Assembly: GCA_964613675.1 (NCBI GenBank)
Contig: CAZTIH010000124.1
Coordinates: 1-7,641 of the forward strand
Length of the DNA: 7,641 nucleotides
Reading direction: 5' to 3'
Source of the DNA: DAIUCA01 sp964613675
Lineage (GTDB): Bacteria; Pseudomonadota; Gammaproteobacteria; Competibacterales; Competibacteraceae
The translations under genes were made by a program, and so were the position numbers. Position 1 is the first letter of the stretch. Every line of letters begins with the position of its first letter. This document shows, one piece after another, positions 1 to 7,084 of the stretch. The notes under the pieces were generated by a model. That model was not told the origin of the DNA. It was given only the letters and a program-made list of their open reading frames with translations, and made no database searches.

Positions 1-1109
1 GCGCCATCGACGATCAGGGGCAAACCTTCTCTAGTGTTGATGTTCGGGAAAAACGCACTGCTTACGCGGCGGAGTGGCAACAAATTTTCAGTCATCCACG
101 ACAAAATCTCGTCGTTGGCTTGAGTTACCACGACGATGCTTTAGATCAAACGCTTGACTACACATTGTTCGATTATCGACTGGGTGCGGAAACCCCCATC
201 GAGACATCTTCCCAAACTGCTTATGGTTACGCCTATCTCCAACCTCGGTCGGATTTGCAATTAACGGTGGGGTTAGGGATAGACCAACTGCGCTCTAATC
301 AGCGCGATACGCAACGGCAACTCAACCCTAAATTGGGAGTAAAATGGCATCTCACGGAAGATACTTCGATTCGCGGGGCGGCTTTTCGCAATTTGCGTCG
401 TCCTTTTGTGGGGGGCCAAAATCTCGAACCTTCGCAAATTGTGGGGTTTAACCAATTTTATGAACTCATTGGCCCGTCGGTCGTTGGCCCATCGGTGGGG
501 TCGGATTTACGGCGTTACGGGATTGCGCTCGACCACCGTTTTCACCGACATCTGCATGGGGGAGTAGAATTTTCTCGTCTCGATTTGACGACGACGCGTT
601 TTCAAGGCGGTGACTTCAGCATAGAGCGCACAGACGCTCGCGTTAGGGAATATCTAGGTCGAGGTTATTTACACTGGATTGTATCCCCACAATTCGCGAT
701 AAGTAGTGAATATCTCTTCGATACCTATCATTCTCGCGATTTACGGGATTTTGGCGGTTTTTACTACAATCTCGACACACATCGCGTAAACCTTACTGGA
801 CGGTATTTTGGGCCAACAGGATGGAATGCGTTTGTGACCCAGCAGGTTATTCATCAGGAAGGTCAACGACGCCCTTACTACACGGAAGAACTCATTCGCG
901 GTAATTTCGGTAAGACTTTCCACGATCAATCGACTTTTGGGTTGACGGACGTAGGCATTAGTTATCGATTTCCCAAGCACCAGGGCGAGATCACGACGGA
1001 GATTCGGAACTTATTCGATCGCGCTTTTTTGTACGAAGATCGCGCCCCGTACAACCCATCGTTCACGCCCAAACGCCTGTTTTTACTGCGTCTTTCGCTT
1101 TCGTTTTAG
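1..1109 (+). CDS. C-terminal part of a TonB-dependent-receptor-like outer membrane beta-barrel protein (5' partial)
   Basis: The frame is open from position 3 (first visible codons read AIDDQGQTFSS) to TAG at 1107-1109, giving 368 visible residues; the true start is upstream of the window. A TTG at 120 opens the same frame but has no reason to be the start, because barrel-like sequence precedes it. The protein consists of alternating short aromatic-rich strands and polar loops. It ends in the strand RLFLLRLSLSF with a terminal Phe, the usual C-terminal signal of outer membrane barrels. The last 60 residues follow the TonB-dependent receptor pattern: GISYRF, then EIRNLFDRAF, then YNPSFTPKR. 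A segment reading NLEPSQIVGFNQFYE (about nt 418-464) matches the conserved barrel position in that family. No plug domain or TonB box is visible, so the ligand and any TonB dependence are unknown; it could also be a barrel fused to another N-terminal domain. It faces the next gene tail to tail. Confidence 0.72.
   Translation, partial: AIDDQGQTFSSVDVREKRTAYAAEWQQIFSHPRQNLVVGLSYHDDALDQTLDYTLFDYRLGAETPIETSSQTAYGYAYLQPRSDLQLTVGLGIDQLRSNQRDTQRQLNPKLGVKWHLTEDTSIRGAAFRNLRRPFVGGQNLEPSQIVGFNQFYELIGPSVVGPSVGSDLRRYGIALDHRFHRHLHGGVEFSRLDLTTTRFQGGDFSIERTDARVREYLGRGYLHWIVSPQFAISSEYLFDTYHSRDLRDFGGFYYNLDTHRVNLTGRYFGPTGWNAFVTQQVIHQEGQRRPYYTEELIRGNFGKTFHDQSTFGLTDVGISYRFPKHQGEITTEIRNLFDRAFLYEDRAPYNPSFTPKRLFLLRLSLSF
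471..500 (+). repeat. Imperfect 15-bp tandem duplication inside the barrel gene
   Basis: Positions 471-485 and 486-500 match at 11 of 15 bases and keep the reading frame. They encode GPSVV followed by GPSVG, between two predicted barrel strands and therefore probably in a loop. This is most simply a small in-frame duplication that has since diverged. Confidence 0.55.
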
Positions 1110-1123
1110 CGAATTGGCTTTTG

Positions 1124-3193
1124 TTATTCGTCCTGAATCATCTTGAAAAAAGTTTCGCTGTCGGCGACGGGTTGTGCTTGACACGCCCGACCGCGACAAA
1201 GATAAGCCACCGTCTCCCCCAACGCCGCGCGTTGAGCCAATGCGGATGGCAACCCCGTTGTATTATTCGGAATGCCAAGGACAAATCGTTGAGGGGAGTA
1301 GGGCTGTAAACACCGCTGCGACCACATTTTGAGGGCGGCACTCTGACCCCGTAACACAATCTGTTGCCCCGGGTGTAATAATTCGTTGAGCGCAACTAAT
1401 AAGCTGCAACAACTTAGCGGTTGACGCTCCATCGTGGACCAACTCCACCGCAAAGTTTTCTCAGCCGCCTCTAAATAACGCGAATTGCCCAGTAAATGTC
1501 CGAGCTGTAAGAGGGCCAAAGTTGCAATTCCATTCCCCGAGGGTAACGCATCATCCTGGGTCGGTTTTAGGCGTTGAATCAATGGCTCATGATCGTGGGC
1601 CGTAAAGAAAAACCCTCCCTGTTCTCGATCATAGAAATACGCCAATAACGCGTCAGCTAAATCTATCGCCCATTTTAAATCTTGGGCTCGCCAGCGCAAT
1701 TGCAGCATGTGTAAGGTTGCATCGAGCGCCATCGCGTAATCATCGAGATAGGCTAAGTTGCTTGCTTTATTTTCGGAATACACCGCGTACAACAGATCAT
1801 TTTTCCATAAATGGGTTTGTAAAAAATCCAGCGCCCGTTCTGCGGATAGCATGAAATCGGGACGACTTAAATGCCGTGCGGCTAATGCTAACCCCTTGAT
1901 TAACAAGCTATTCCAACAGGTCAGAATTTTGTCATCGCGCTGTGGAGGGTTGCGCTGCCGACGAGCCTTCAGTAACCCCTTAATCGCTTGCTGCACCTCG
2001 TTCTGCGCGGCGACCTCGTTGGGAAATCCCGCCCGAACAGCACATTCCGCTAAACTGATGCGCCGTTGTAGATGATAACGCCCTTCAAAATTCGGACGCT
2101 GATCTAACCCGAAAAGGGGTACCGCAACCCCGTAAGTTTCGGGGGTCAGTGCTGCCTTAACTTCTGCAATTTTCCATAAATAATAACGCCCCTCTACGCC
2201 ATCAGAATCTGCATCGAGGGCAGCCGCAAACGCACCACAGGACAGCTGCATCTCGTTAATAGCCCATTGCGCCGTCATTTCCGCCACTTCGCCGTAGCGC
2301 TCTTCCTCAAAAGCGGCAAAGGCTTCGCTATACAATCCCAGCATCAACCCGTTGTCGTACAACATTTTTTCAAAGTGCGGGATCGTCCATTGGTCATCGG
2401 TTGCGTAACGAAAAAATCCCCCTGCCACATGATCGAATAATCCGCCATTCGCCATCGCATTGAGGGTCAACCGCAAACTTTTCTCCGCATCACGGTCAAT
2501 TTCCCGCCGGCGGGTACGATGCCACAGCCGCATCAGTAAATTGAGCGCCGGCACATGGGGAAACTTCGGCGCACGCCCAATCCCCCCATATTCTCGATCC
2601 ATGTGTTGCAGAATCTGCGCACGCCCCTGGAAAAGCGGTACGGTCGTCAGCTTCTGTTCGGGGTCACCGGGAACGGGTTGAAGGCTAAGGGCACTTTTAA
2701 GTGCTTGTTTTTGTTGATTAACCTCATCGCGTCGCTGACGATATACCTGATCGACCTGCTTTAGGAGTTCTCCAAACCCAGGCAGCCCATGACGTGGTTT
2801 AGGAGGCAAGTAGGTCGCCGCGAAGATCGGTAAATGATCTATCGGGTCCAAAATCATCGTGAGCGGCCAACCGCCCGGTTGTCGATTCAAAAGTTGGTAT
2901 GCCAGTTGGTAAACGCGATCTAAATCGGGGCGTTCTTCACGATCAACTTTAATGTTTATAAATAAATCGTTCATTACTTTTGCGATTAGGACGTCTTCAA
3001 AGGATTCATGCGCCATCACATGACACCAATGACAAGACGAATAACCAATTGAAAGTAAAACCAATTTATCTTCATTCCGTGCCCGATCTAACGCCTCCTT
3101 GCTCCAAATAAACCAATCAACAGGATTGTAAGCATGTTGCCGCAGATAAGGGCTACTTTCGCTAATTAAACGGTTGGCTGAAGCGGTTTCCAC
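1124..3193 (-). CDS. yyaL: YyaL-type protein: thioredoxin-like (DUF255) domain plus alpha/alpha-barrel region
   Basis: This is a full-length member of the family of bacterial YyaL and animal SPATA20. Numbering is from the upstream GTG at 3214. An N-terminal signature NRLISESSPYLRQHAYNPVDW is followed by a thioredoxin-like domain (about residues 14-175) with active-site-like C61-H-W-C64, then VDREERPD (90-97) and GGWPL (114-118). The remainder carries family motifs of the glycosidase-like helical barrel: HFEKMLYDNG, DADSDGVEGRYYLW, DDKILTCWN, LDDYAMALDA and LPSGNGIATL, with a C-terminal CRGRAC. Start choice: GTG at 3193 has GGGAG eight bases upstream and leaves six residues before the conserved NRL, as in relatives. 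GTG at 3214 (696 aa instead of 689) has no visible ribosome binding site. The stop is TAA at 1126-1124, 14 nt from the convergent barrel gene. There is no signal peptide, so it is probably cytoplasmic. The family's biochemical role is not settled; a redox function is inferred from CxxC. Confidence 0.93.
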   Translation of the reverse strand: METASANRLISESSPYLRQHAYNPVDWFIWSKEALDRARNEDKLVLLSIGYSSCHWCHVMAHESFEDVLIAKVMNDLFINIKVDREERPDLDRVYQLAYQLLNRQPGGWPLTMILDPIDHLPIFAATYLPPKPRHGLPGFGELLKQVDQVYRQRRDEVNQQKQALKSALSLQPVPGDPEQKLTTVPLFQGRAQILQHMDREYGGIGRAPKFPHVPALNLLMRLWHRTRRREIDRDAEKSLRLTLNAMANGGLFDHVAGGFFRYATDDQWTIPHFEKMLYDNGLMLGLYSEAFAAFEEERYGEVAEMTAQWAINEMQLSCGAFAAALDADSDGVEGRYYLWKIAEVKAALTPETYGVAVPLFGLDQRPNFEGRYHLQRRISLAECAVRAGFPNEVAAQNEVQQAIKGLLKARRQRNPPQRDDKILTCWNSLLIKGLALAARHLSRPDFMLSAERALDFLQTHLWKNDLLYAVYSENKASNLAYLDDYAMALDATLHMLQLRWRAQDLKWAIDLADALLAYFYDREQGGFFFTAHDHEPLIQRLKPTQDDALPSGNGIATLALLQLGHLLGNSRYLEAAEKTLRWSWSTMERQPLSCCSLLVALNELLHPGQQIVLRGQSAALKMWSQRCLQPYSPQRFVLGIPNNTTGLPSALAQRAALGETVAYLCRGRACQAQPVADSETFFKMIQDE

Positions 3194-3201
3194 TGCGGGA
3201 T

Positions 3202-3206
3202 CTCCC
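3202..3206 (-). promoter_or_regulatory. Ribosome binding site of the yyaL-type gene
   Basis: Read on the minus strand this is GGGAG, eight bases before GTG at 3193. It lies downstream of the alternative GTG at 3214, so it favours the shorter 689-residue protein. Confidence 0.5.
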
Positions 3207-3266
3207 GTACACACGTGAACTGGGGCTTAAAATACCGCGCTTCCCGACCATAAGGCGACGCGATCA

Positions 3267-4469
3267 ATGAATAAGTGGAATTTTTTGCCCCTGCGCTTGA
3301 AAAAAAGCGAGGAGCGACGGCTGAAAATGGGCCATCTCTGGGTGTTTTCCAACGAGGTGGATGTGCAAACCACGCCGTTAACCCAATTTGAAGCCGGACA
3401 GGCCGTGCAAATCGAGAACCATAACGGCCAATTTCTCGCCACAGGTTATATGAACCCGCATTCATTGATTTGTGCTCGCGTGATGAGCCGCGACCCTGAA
3501 CACCCGTTTAGTCCCTCGCTGCTGGTACATCGTCTAAACATAGCGATTGGACTGCGTAACCATTTGTTTTCTCAACCTTTTTATCGTCTGGTTTTTGGGG
3601 AAGCGGATGGCTTACCCGGTCTTGTGGTAGATCGCTATGGGGATTATTGCGTTGCACAAATTACCACAGCCGGGATGGAATGTTTACAAGAAGAACTCCT
3701 CGCTGCATTACATAAAACGCTGAAACCTAAGGGGATTTTGTGGCGTAACGACAGCCCGATCCGAGAATTAGAGAAGCTCACCCTTAATGTGGCCTTGGCT
3801 GATGGCGAAGTCCCGCACATGCTCCCGTTAACGGAAGGAGAGGTGACATTTGCCACAGATGTGTGGACGGGCCAGAAAACCGGTTGGTTTTTTGATCAAC
3901 GGGACAATCGTCAGCGGCTCAGTCGTTATGTTAAAGCGGGTGAACAGGTGCTCGATGCATGCTGCTATCACGGTGCATGGGGGCTACAAGCCGCAAAATT
4001 AGGCGCTAACGTTCTTTTTGTGGATAGCTCAAAGGCGGCTTTAGAAAAAGTGCAGGAAAATGCCGCATTAAACAACCTCAGTGACCGTATCCAAATCGTG
4101 GAAGGCGATGTCTTTGAGGTTCTGCGCGATTTGCGCCAGCAACGGGCCAAGTTTCATACCGTCATCCTCGATCCGCCCGCCTTTATCAAACGCGGCAAGG
4201 AAGTGAAAACGGGGACTTTGGCCTATCGCCGACTCAACGAAATGGCCTTGCGACTGCTGGAAAAACAGGGGTTTTTGATCTCGTGTTCGTGTTCGCAACA
4301 CTTTTCGCTTGACGATCTCAAAAACACCCTGCTCGCGGCTGCCCGTCACGAAGATCGTCAGATCACTTTCCTCGAAAGCGGTCAACAGTCACCCGACCAC
4401 CCCGTTCACCCCGCTATGCCTGAAACCGCTTACTTAAAAGCCGTTTACAGTCGCGTGTTATCGCCCTAA
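3267..4469 (+). CDS. rlmI: 23S rRNA (cytosine-C5)-methyltransferase, RlmI family
   Basis: A SAM-dependent methyltransferase of the RlmI (YccW) family; the E. coli enzyme makes m5C1962 in 23S rRNA. The protein has 400 residues, as usual for the family. An N-terminal PUA-type RNA-binding domain (about residues 7-85) includes HLWVFSNEV at 23-31. A linker motif GEADGLPGLVVDRYGD spans 111-126. The Rossmann-fold domain has SAM motif I at 228-239 (VLDACCYHGAWG), motif IV ILDPPAF at 300-306, and SCSCSQH at 339-345. C342 aligns with the Cys of the SCS motif in E. coli RlmI and is the likely catalytic residue. The C-terminal DHPVHPAMPETAYLKAV resembles the family end. Motif I has HGAWG where E. coli has TGGF; this is probably normal variation. 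The ATG at 3267 has only a weak AAGG 11 bases upstream, but it places the N-terminus as in homologues. Divergent from yyaL and 22 nt before lgt. The exact target base is inferred from the family. Confidence 0.92.
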   Translation: MNKWNFLPLRLKKSEERRLKMGHLWVFSNEVDVQTTPLTQFEAGQAVQIENHNGQFLATGYMNPHSLICARVMSRDPEHPFSPSLLVHRLNIAIGLRNHLFSQPFYRLVFGEADGLPGLVVDRYGDYCVAQITTAGMECLQEELLAALHKTLKPKGILWRNDSPIRELEKLTLNVALADGEVPHMLPLTEGEVTFATDVWTGQKTGWFFDQRDNRQRLSRYVKAGEQVLDACCYHGAWGLQAAKLGANVLFVDSSKAALEKVQENAALNNLSDRIQIVEGDVFEVLRDLRQQRAKFHTVILDPPAFIKRGKEVKTGTLAYRRLNEMALRLLEKQGFLISCSCSQHFSLDDLKNTLLAAARHEDRQITFLESGQQSPDHPVHPAMPETAYLKAVYSRVLSP

Positions 4470-4491
4470 CTCTACTTGCGAGACCGTGAAA

Positions 4492-5292
4492 ATGAATTTT
4501 CCTCAAATTGACCCCATCGCGTTGCAGATTGGCCCCCTGGCGATTCGTTGGTACGGATTAATGTATCTATTCGGCTTTCTGGCCGGCTGGGGACTGGGCC
4601 GCTGGCGACTTCAACAGCCCAGATTTAACTGGACCGTCGCGCAAATGGACGACGTAATTTTTTACATCGCTTTGGGCGTTGTGTTGGGGGGACGCCTGGG
4701 ATATGTCGCATTTTACACTCCCTGGTGGACCGTACTCCCCCACGATCCCCTGATGCCTTTGCGCATTTGGGAGGGCGGAATGGCCTTTCACGGCGGATTA
4801 CTTGGCGTCCTCGTGGCGTTGTATCTCTTCGGGCGCCGTCACGCCAAAACCTTCTTTGAAACCACCGATTTCATCGCCCCCCTCATCGCGCCGGGCCTCT
4901 TTTTCGGACGCCTCGGCAATTTTATTAACGGCGAACTATGGGGCCGCGTCAGCGATGTACCGTGGGCGATGGTTTTCCCAAATGCAGGCCCCCTTCCTCG
5001 CCACCCTTCGCAGCTCTATCAAGCATTTATGGAGGGGGTATTACTGTTCGCTCTAGTGTGGTGGTTTTCGGCCAAACCGCGCCCTCGAATGGCCGTTTCC
5101 GCGATGTTTTTGATCGGGTACGGCGTCTTTCGATTTATCGGCGAGTTTTTCCGTCAACCCGATTTGCAACTGGGATTTATCGCATTTAACTGGCTCACCA
5201 TGGGCCAATTCCTGTCGCTGCCCATGATTCTGATCGGCCTCGGAATGTTGGGGTTTGCTTATCGTGCGCCATCCCACCGAGGAGAAGCCTAA
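4492..5292 (+). CDS. lgt: Prolipoprotein diacylglyceryl transferase
   Basis: Inner-membrane enzyme that moves the diacylglyceryl group of phosphatidylglycerol onto the lipobox cysteine of prolipoproteins, the first step of lipoprotein maturation. Numbering is from the GTG at 4486. The Lgt features are all present: RWYGLMYLFGF at 21-31, the WEGGMAFHGG segment with H102, and the signature GRLGNFINGELWGR at 141-154 with R142 and N145. A later RFIGEFFRQPD is also conserved. Several long hydrophobic stretches match the seven membrane segments known for E. coli Lgt. The length (266-268 aa) is slightly below E. coli's. Start choice: ATG at 4492 has GAGA eight bases upstream, whereas GTG at 4486 lies only two bases from it, so ATG is preferred and the protein begins MNFPQIDP. 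The stop TAA shares its last base with the thyA ATG. It follows rlmI by 22 nt and is probably co-transcribed with it. Confidence 0.96.
   Translation: MNFPQIDPIALQIGPLAIRWYGLMYLFGFLAGWGLGRWRLQQPRFNWTVAQMDDVIFYIALGVVLGGRLGYVAFYTPWWTVLPHDPLMPLRIWEGGMAFHGGLLGVLVALYLFGRRHAKTFFETTDFIAPLIAPGLFFGRLGNFINGELWGRVSDVPWAMVFPNAGPLPRHPSQLYQAFMEGVLLFALVWWFSAKPRPRMAVSAMFLIGYGVFRFIGEFFRQPDLQLGFIAFNWLTMGQFLSLPMILIGLGMLGFAYRAPSHRGEA
5280..5285 (+). promoter_or_regulatory. Ribosome binding site of thyA inside the end of lgt
   Basis: AGGAGA lies six bases before the thyA ATG at 5292 and inside the last codons of lgt. With the TAATG stop/start overlap this places thyA initiation where ribosomes finishing lgt arrive, a layout that favours translational coupling. 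Confidence 0.7.
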
Positions 5293-6089
5293 TGGAGAAC
5301 TATCACGCATTGCTCAGACAGGTGTACCAAGAGGGCATCCCCAAAACCGACCGCACCGGCATCGGCACCCACAGCTACTTTGGTGCCCAACTGCGCTTCG
5401 ATCTTCGTCACCATCAATGGCCCCTGTTAACCACGAAAAAACTGCATCTCAAGTCGATTATTCACGAATTACTATGGTTTCTGCGGGGAGATTCCAATGT
5501 GGCCTATCTGCGTCAACACGGCGTGACCATCTGGGACGAGTGGGCCGATGAAACGGGCAATTTGGGACCTATTTACGGCGTCCAGTGGCGAAACTGGCCC
5601 ACTCCTCACGGCGAAACCATTGATCAACTGCAAAATGTTCTGGACGAACTTCGCAACTATCCCGATTCGCGCCGTTTGGTGGTTTCCGCGTGGAATGTGG
5701 CGGATCTCCCCAAAATGAAGCTCCCCCCCTGTCATCTGCTCTTCCAACTGTTTGTGGCGAATGGAGAATTGTCCTGTCAGGTCTATCAACGGAGCGCAGA
5801 TCTGTTCTTGGGCGTCCCGTTTAACATTGCGAGCTACTCCCTTTTAACCCATCTCATTGCGCATCAAATGGGTCTCGCAGCCCGTGAACTCATTTGGGTA
5901 GGTGGAGATGTGCATTTGTACCGCACTCATTTTTCGCAGGCCGAAATTTTATTAAGTCGCGCAACTTTTCCTCCCCCAACTCTAGCGTTAATGCGGCATC
6001 CGCCCTCTTTATTTGCTTACGAATATGAAGACATTCATGCGGTGGGCTACCAGTTTCACCCCCCTATTTCAGCCCCCGTTGCGGTTTAA
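5292..6089 (+). CDS. thyA: Thymidylate synthase
   Basis: Converts dUMP to dTMP with methylenetetrahydrofolate as carbon donor and reductant; cytoplasmic, normally a dimer. The 265 residues compare with 264 in E. coli and align end to end. Visible motifs are DRTGIGT at 20-26 (dUMP phosphate arginine R21), SIIHELLWFLRGD at 55-67 including E59, TIWDEWAD at 79-86, SRRLVVSAWN at 126-135, the active-site LPPCH with nucleophile C147, and QRSADLFLGVPFN at 166-178 with R167, S168, D170 and N178. A GGDVHLY motif and the C-terminal HPPISAPVAV follow. Every catalytic and substrate-binding position I can place is intact; RSCD of E. coli is RSAD here, a tolerated change. The start codon overlaps the lgt stop by one base, the same order and coupling style as lgt-thyA in E. 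coli. No dihydrofolate reductase gene follows in this window. Confidence 0.98.
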   Translation: MENYHALLRQVYQEGIPKTDRTGIGTHSYFGAQLRFDLRHHQWPLLTTKKLHLKSIIHELLWFLRGDSNVAYLRQHGVTIWDEWADETGNLGPIYGVQWRNWPTPHGETIDQLQNVLDELRNYPDSRRLVVSAWNVADLPKMKLPPCHLLFQLFVANGELSCQVYQRSADLFLGVPFNIASYSLLTHLIAHQMGLAARELIWVGGDVHLYRTHFSQAEILLSRATFPPPTLALMRHPPSLFAYEYEDIHAVGYQFHPPISAPVAV

Positions 6090-6123
6090 GTTTAGGTAAT
6101 ATGAGTGTCCATACTGCAACCTG

Positions 6124-6130
6124 AGGGAGA
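6124..6130 (+). promoter_or_regulatory. Ribosome binding site of the exported protein gene
   Basis: AGGGAGA ends six bases before ATG at 6137, a strong match to the 16S rRNA tail. It supports this start and shows the gene is translated on its own signal rather than by overlap with thyA. Confidence 0.65.
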
Positions 6131-6136
6131 TCACTG

Positions 6137-6955
6137 ATGGGCACTTTGCCGAAAATCGGGATTCTGCTGACCATTCTCTGGAGTTTGTCCCCCCTAAATG
6201 TCTGGGCACTGGACTGCCCCTCGTTGGAGGTGGGGATGGGATGTGAACTGCATCAACGAACGGATCTGCACGGTTCTTACACGCTGCGACTGCAATACAA
6301 CCGCTTGATGCAATCTAGCGAGGCCACAGTGCTATGGCTGGGTGCTTGGGCGAGTCTTGCGAATTTTAATGATGAAAACGAAATTTCACTGGTTGAGCGT
6401 TGGAGCGACGAAGCTGCCTTACGCACACTTGCCATTGATTTTGACCCTCCGCTGTCCACGGATCGGATCTCTGTTGAGCGTTATCTGCAACTGCTGACCG
6501 AACTCAATACGCAACAGCACATGGTCGGCAGTGGCGCACTCACAAAGCGTATTCAAGTCGCGGTGGGCGAGGCGGCGACGCTCGTCGCTTTAGCGATGGC
6601 ACAGCAGGTGTTACCCCTTCAACAAGTCATTCTGCTCAACGGCCCTATGGTTGCTTGCGACGGGCGGGACGAGATGTGTGATGAGGCCGAGGCCCTAATG
6701 GAAAGACTCCTCTCTGGAACCACGCGCCGTCGGATTCCCGAACTGACCCTTCAGACCATTACGCACGCCCGTCATCTATCGAACCGCTGGAATCTGCAAT
6801 TACACGAACGTTGGTTTCAAACCTTGCAGATCGACTGCAAAAGTCGGCTTATTTTTCCTGAAACCGCATTATCTTCTGAAATGGCACTGTCCACGGCGTT
6901 GCATATGATGGTGACTCGCGATCCCTGTGACGAAATCCTCCCTTTTTTGCCCTAG
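6137..6955 (+). CDS. Exported protein of unknown function, possibly a degenerate alpha/beta-hydrolase
   Basis: I do not recognise this 272-residue protein. It starts with a Sec-type signal peptide: K6, a hydrophobic core at about 8-19 and VWA at 22-24, with likely cleavage after A24. C27 does not sit in a lipobox, so it is not an evident lipoprotein. The mature part has six cysteines (C27, C36, C174, C181, C234, C264), compatible with disulfides in the periplasm. The order of segments recalls an alpha/beta-hydrolase: strand plus oxyanion-like VLWLGAWASLANF at 65-77, LAIDFDPPLSTD at 98-109, an elbow-like IQVAVGEAATLVALAMA at 139-155, VILLNGP at 164-170, and a terminal LHMMVTRDPCDEILPFL with H256. 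The usual HG is LG and no GxSxG serine is present, so if the fold is right it is probably not a standard hydrolase. The fold assignment is inference. It follows thyA by 47 nt. Gene reality is supported by the ribosome binding site, signal peptide and uninterrupted frame. Confidence 0.85.
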   Translation: MGTLPKIGILLTILWSLSPLNVWALDCPSLEVGMGCELHQRTDLHGSYTLRLQYNRLMQSSEATVLWLGAWASLANFNDENEISLVERWSDEAALRTLAIDFDPPLSTDRISVERYLQLLTELNTQQHMVGSGALTKRIQVAVGEAATLVALAMAQQVLPLQQVILLNGPMVACDGRDEMCDEAEALMERLLSGTTRRRIPELTLQTITHARHLSNRWNLQLHERWFQTLQIDCKSRLIFPETALSSEMALSTALHMMVTRDPCDEILPFLP

Positions 6956-7084
6956 TTTTCTTGGGGGAAGTATCGGCTCAACACGATGTGCAGTGTCTTA
7001 AAAACCCCCAAAATCCATCCAACTTTAGCGTTCTAAACGGATCAATCGGCAAAACCAACTAATCATCCTTTGGGGGGAGTCATT
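6956..7084 (+). other. 129-nt leader upstream of the glutamate dehydrogenase gene
   Basis: Non-coding stretch between the exported protein gene and the GTG at 7085. It holds TTGGGGG at 6961-6967, CCCCCAAA at 7005-7012 and TTTGGGGG at 7069-7076; the C-tract is complementary to both G-tracts. A small inverted repeat TTTAG-cgtt-CTAAA lies at 7024-7037. No promoter with both -10 and -35 elements and no classical GC hairpin followed by a T-run could be identified by eye. Its length suggests that the downstream gene may have its own promoter here. Confidence 0.4.
7074..7079 (+). promoter_or_regulatory. Ribosome binding site of the glutamate dehydrogenase gene
   Basis: GGGGAG ends five bases before GTG at 7085 and decides that start in favour of TTG at 7083, which belongs to another frame. 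The 5' part of this site lies in the G-tract that could pair with the C-tract at 7005-7012. Confidence 0.6.

Noticed and set aside
1109..1131. Inverted repeat CGAAT...ATTCG between the convergent barrel and yyaL-type genes, considered as a two-way terminator
   Set aside because: The stem is only 5 bp plus one possible G-U pair, AT-rich, with an 11-nt loop and no proper T-run after it. It is too weak to call.
3194..3210. CGGGA-tc-TCCCG inverted repeat near the yyaL-type start, considered as an operator
   Set aside because: The arms are 5 bp with a 2-nt centre, and half of it is explained by the ribosome binding site GGGAG. A chance palindrome is likely.
3228..3233. TAAAAT as a -10 box for the rRNA methyltransferase gene in the divergent intergenic region
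   Set aside because: No -35-like hexamer stands at a suitable distance, so a promoter here is plausible from gene layout but not supported by sequence.
6097..6102. TAATAT as a -10 box for the exported protein gene
   Set aside because: It matches the consensus at four of six positions, and the sequence 17 bases upstream is C-rich with no -35 element.
6137..6955. Reading the exported protein as a lipoprotein because lgt is nearby
   Set aside because: The first cysteine, C27, is preceded by A-L-D, which is not a lipobox (Asp at -1), while VWA before residue 25 fits ordinary signal peptidase I cleavage.
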